Positions 6,103-6,565 of a stretch of DNA of 6,565 nt are shown piece by piece. The position numbers and the translations under genes were made by a program. How positions within the stretch are numbered: the stretch's first letter is position 1; the number at the start of each line of letters is the position of its first letter. Under the pieces are notes generated by a model, which was given only the letters and a program-made list of their open reading frames with translations, searched no databases and had not been told where the DNA came from. Source of the DNA: Phycisphaerales bacterium (GTDB taxonomy: Bacteria > Planctomycetota > Phycisphaerae > Phycisphaerales > UBA1924); the NCBI GenBank assembly GCA_019747615.1, contig JAIEQQ010000284.1, positions 1 through 6,565 of the forward strand, in the 5' to 3' direction.

Positions 6103-6118
6103 TGGCGACGACGCAGTC
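6103..6118 (+). other. Candidate primer-binding site (PBS) of copy B
   Basis: TGGCGACGACGCAGTC begins with TGG, the complement of the CCA end of tRNAs, exactly at the LTR's right end, with the T shared by both. The primer would end GTCGTCGCCA, and the discriminator G and GTCGCCA ending resemble eukaryotic serine tRNAs. The match past the acceptor stem cannot be judged without the host tRNA set. It marks the start of minus-strand DNA synthesis. Confidence 0.5.
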
Positions 6119-6154
6119 TCATTCAACCCCCGGAGAACACCTTACCTCATCACT
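6104..6154 (+). other. Short 5' leader of copy B up to the gag ATG
   Basis: Only 51 bp lie between the LTR and the ATG at 6155. There is no ATG anywhere in 5912-6154, so a scanning ribosome on an LTR-initiated RNA would meet the gag start first. The start context has A at -3 and G at +4, which is favourable in most eukaryotes. A retroviral-type packaging structure is not evident in so short a leader. Confidence 0.6.
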
Positions 6155-6565
6155 ATGGATGACAAAGCCAACGTATCACCTTCAAGCCCCGCAGCGGCTG
6201 CGGCGACGGAGCCCATTCAGGATGGAGCCAACCCGCCCTTCTCCCTCGACCTCGATTCCCCAGTCGCGCCCCCAGCGGCCGATGGCAGAATCCTCAGCAG
6301 ACTTCTCGCACGTCAGGACGACTACGAGAACAAGCTCGCCAACACACTCAGCGCTCTCACGCAACTGACTTCCGCCGTTACGCAACTCGTTGAGCGGGTC
6401 ACTCAAGCCCCGCCTCCGACGTCTTATCCGGCTGGTGAAGTTCCCGCGTCCCAGCACGCGGCCCCTCATGGCGCGGCCACGCCCGCCCTCGCACCCGGCT
6501 CAACGCCGTCCTACCCTCCTCGCGGGCCCCTGCCAACGGTGGCAGCCGCGCGCCCCGCGAGCGAC
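6155..6565 (+). CDS. gag-pol: Gag-Pol N-terminus of copy B, 3'-partial (137 codons)
   Basis: ATG at 6155 opens the same frame as copy A's polyprotein and stays open to the window edge. The first 52 residues (MDDKANVSPSSPAAAAAT at the very start) are not visible in copy A and supply its missing N-terminus. They are Ala/Pro/Ser-rich and end in a basic, Leu-containing segment that leads into the coiled coil. Residues 53-137 match copy A except Asn to Ser, Ala to Thr and Ile to Leu, copy A residue first in each. I chose this start because it is the first ATG after the LTR and has a good context. There is no recognisable targeting signal. Confidence 0.93.
   Translation, partial: MDDKANVSPSSPAAAAATEPIQDGANPPFSLDLDSPVAPPAADGRILSRLLARQDDYENKLANTLSALTQLTSAVTQLVERVTQAPPPTSYPAGEVPASQHAAPHGAATPALAPGSTPSYPPRGPLPTVAAARPASD
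6310..6565 (+). repeat. Long direct repeat, right copy (inside gag of copy B)
   Basis: This is the counterpart of positions 1-256, offset by 6309 bp. The substitutions are at 6351 (A in the left copy, G here), 6401 (G to A) and 6488 (A to C). The match runs to the last base of the window, so it probably continues. Confidence 0.97.

Larger units (their letters stand above)
1..6103 (+). mobile_element. Ty3/gypsy-like LTR retrotransposon, copy A (5' end outside window)
   Basis: This copy consists of the gag-pol frame, polypurine tract and 3' LTR. The Pol order protease - RT - RNase H - integrase assigns it to Ty3/gypsy (Metaviridae); Ty1/copia elements have integrase before RT. Its 5' LTR, primer-binding site, leader and first 52 codons lie upstream of the window. 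They can be deduced from copy B, which starts at the shared LTR. One repeat unit is 6309 bp: 6066 bp of coding sequence including the stop plus 243 bp of non-coding sequence. No frameshift or stop disrupts the frame, which suggests a young copy. There is no env-like frame between pol and the LTR. No chromodomain is recognisable after integrase, so I would not call it a chromovirus. Confidence 0.95.
5921..6103 (+). repeat. Long terminal repeat, about 183 bp, shared by the two copies
   Basis: The boundaries are inferred, because only one LTR is in the window. The left end follows the PPT and the right end meets the candidate PBS. The ends form an imperfect inverted repeat, AGTAACG (5921-5927) and CGTCACT (6097-6103), matching at 6 of 7 positions. 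The LTR contains no ATG and is far more AT- and pyrimidine-rich than the coding region. Ends of AGT...ACT type instead of TG...CA recall some insect gypsy-group elements. An alternative TG...CA reading (start at 5930 or 5950, end at 6101) is possible but has no purine tract directly before it. Confidence 0.65.
5921..6565 (+). mobile_element. Ty3/gypsy-like retrotransposon, copy B (3' part outside window)
   Basis: The second element copy starts with the LTR it shares with copy A. The order is LTR, PBS, leader and first 137 codons of gag-pol, after which the window ends. Where it can be compared with copy A (6310-6565) it is 253/256 identical. The same sequence would also result if a circular one-LTR form were read beyond its starting point. 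Confidence 0.85.

Noticed and set aside
1..6565. The 256-base terminal direct repeat as the element's LTR pair
   Set aside because: The repeat is coding sequence for Gag in both places. PPT, TATA box and PBS all lie in 5910-6118, outside the repeat, so the LTR is there and the repeat reflects two element copies.

Overview
The window holds one thing: an LTR retrotransposon of the Ty3/gypsy type (Metaviridae) and the beginning of a second, nearly identical copy directly after it, in the same orientation. No host gene, tRNA, rRNA, CRISPR array or bacterial signal is visible. The element is eukaryotic. The coding part is GC-rich with a very strong preference for C in the third codon position (CTC, ATC, GCC, CGC, GAC, AAC), while the short non-coding part is AT- and pyrimidine-rich. 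Such codon use would suit a GC-rich fungus, oomycete or alga, but the host cannot be fixed from this sequence.

Layout. Positions 2-5911 are one uninterrupted gag-pol reading frame, open at its 5' end. It encodes, in order, an N-terminal coiled coil and Ala/Pro/Thr-rich region, a Gag capsid-like helical domain, two CCHC-type zinc knuckles, an aspartic protease (DTGS), reverse transcriptase (YVDD), RNase H, integrase (zinc-binding domain, D-59-D-35-E core, GPF motif) and a 193-residue C-terminal extension that I do not recognise. The stop codon runs directly into a polypurine tract (about 5910-5920). A short LTR follows (about 5921-6103) with a G-quadruplex-capable segment, a TATA box and a possible polyadenylation signal. 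Then come a candidate primer-binding site (6103-6118), a 51-bp leader and the ATG (6155) of the next copy's gag-pol, which stays open to the end of the window.

The first 256 bases recur at 6310-6565 with three substitutions, so the repeat period is 6309 bp. The second copy supplies the N-terminus missing from the first, and joining them gives a deduced full polyprotein of 2021 residues. One LTR lies between a PPT on its left and a PBS and gag on its right. This is the arrangement of head-to-tail tandem copies sharing an LTR, or of a one-LTR circle read past its starting point.

How the parts work together. The LTR would drive transcription. Gag would assemble a particle and the protease would cut the single polyprotein. 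RT/RNase H would copy the RNA from a tRNA primed at the PBS and from the PPT, and integrase would insert the cDNA. All catalytic residues I looked for are present and the frame is intact, so the first copy looks recently active. The points most worth a second look are the tandem junction, the C-terminal extension with its acidic-then-basic layout, the LTR ends (AGT...ACT instead of TG...CA, with nested inverted repeats), the G-run cluster beside the TATA box, and the divergent RT motifs.
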